Positions 62,961 to 64,000 of a stretch of DNA of 64,000 bases are shown here, one piece after another. The stretch covers positions 4,950,820 through 5,014,819 of the forward strand of contig CM026428.1 in the NCBI GenBank assembly GCA_014871385.1, in the 5' to 3' direction. The DNA comes from Ceratodon purpureus (taxonomy: Eukaryota > Streptophyta > Bryopsida > Pseudoditrichales > Ditrichaceae). Each line of letters starts with the position of its first letter. Positions within the stretch are counted from its first letter, which is position 1. Below the pieces are notes generated by a model. It worked only from the letters and a program-made list of their open reading frames with translations, was not told where the DNA came from and searched no databases. Both the position numbers and the translations under genes were made by a program.

Positions 62961-64000
62961 GTGTTGTGTATGGTTCACTTTTAGTTGCAACTACATAGGT
63001 CTGATTCAGTTCGATGTCAAGGGATTGAACTTGGGCCAAGTGTGCATGGGAATTGGACTTAGGTGTGTGGGAAAAGGCATATGGAAGCCACATCTTCACA
63101 AGCAAGAATCAGCGAGGAAGATGGACGAAAAGGATTCAAAAGAATTTTCGAGAATGATTAGATATACAACTAACAAGCAAGGGCATGACGAACTTTGTAT
63201 GAACTTCTGAACTTTCATGGTGCCTAGTTGGGGGCAATCAAGACTCAAGTCTGTGATGGACAAATGAGCGAGTCACATGAATGACGATCAAAACTTTGCT
63301 TTTTCTGAAGTCTCGGTTGTGGCTGGAGGCTACAACTCATCTTAGGAGTCCAATCTTGTGAGCTCGGGTTCGATCAACCACTGCTCAGTCATATCACAGA
63401 TCATTTACAAGTCTGAGTTTTTTTTGTCCAAGTAAAGAGATCTCCCAATTCTTAGTATAATTTTGTAAATTGCAAGTAAGAGGCAGTCTCTGTACTTCAT
63501 CAGAATGGCGGTCTGACATGTGCTCAGAAAAAAATAGAATCATTCCGGTCTCACTCCTCCCCTTCTCAACCACTGAACCGATATGGTAAGTTATACACCA
63601 ACGGGTCAGGCTGGAGCAACAAAGCCACTAAGTCACACCACTTCACTGATATCCAACAATTGAGCTCGAGTGAGTGACAGCAAAACACCATAGCATCACA
63701 CCTAAGTAGTTCTTTAACAGAGTACTCTGCCATCACAAGGGTCAAGCATATCTATCTAAGCCACAACACACAAAGTATAAACAAAAGCAAAACCGTGTAG
63801 AGACATCTGCATCCTAGTGACAGGGCTTGACTTCAAATAGCGCTCCAAGATTCAATTCTTAATTCACAACACACCCGTCACAAAGCAGAGTTCCAAATGA
63901 CACTTGTCCAGTACACTCAAAATGAAACTTAGCACTCTTCCCAAACCGCTAACAGACGTTGTTCTCTCGCGATGCTGATACCAAGGCAGGGTAAAGTAAA
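62961..64000. other. Intergenic, no firm gene
   Basis: A 90-codon plus-strand frame at 62938-63210 has no recognised domain. Nothing else supportable. Confidence 0.35.

Overview
Nuclear DNA of a land plant, judged from intron-rich plant-type genes: a two-exon DREB-type AP2/ERF factor, a 12-exon group-IV calcium-dependent protein kinase, a LysM ectodomain protein of the LYK4/LYK5/NFP type, and a decayed RNA polymerase III largest-subunit gene. Short introns (about 60-250 bases) and gene-poor, repeat-rich intergenic DNA would suit a bryophyte, lycophyte or other non-seed plant, but the species cannot be fixed from the sequence.

Layout. 0.18-0.96 kb: AP2/ERF gene (minus). 1-15 kb: AT-rich, essentially gene-free, with a TTAA-flanked MITE, two possible tRNA-derived SINEs and two tracts of a degenerate ~20-base minisatellite. 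15.2-16.6 kb: two members of a GGGGGG-ended MITE family. 16.77-27.86 kb: an ~11.1 kb inserted element with 34-base imperfect terminal inverted repeats. It carries three decayed multi-exon genes: a DDE-type transposase-like gene, a coiled-coil/RING-finger gene, and a convergent gene of unknown family. A TGGCAGC motif is scattered throughout. 28.0-35.2 kb: a nest of MITEs. 36.9-37.8 kb: NRPC1 (Pol III) gene relic. 38.1-39.1 kb: intronless trypsin-fold serine protease. 43.5-47.0 kb: CDPK. 47-55.9 kb: upstream DNA, a tandem duplication, a MULE-type MITE with a perfect 9-base target duplication, and dispersed repeats. 56.0-56.8 kb: kinase-less LysM protein. 57-64 kb: repeats, two more MITEs, no firm gene.

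Intact-looking host genes are therefore four: AP2/ERF, serine protease, CDPK and LysM protein. They act separately (transcription, proteolysis, calcium signalling, chito-oligosaccharide perception) and form no operon-like unit. The most unusual object is the 11 kb element. Its genes share introns, the repeated motif and the same kind of decay (1-base frameshifts, and stop codons explicable by C-to-T changes), so it looks like a dead copy of an autonomous multigene DNA transposon. Exon boundaries below were derived by hand from GT/AG sites, reading phase and family similarity recalled from memory; no database search was run.
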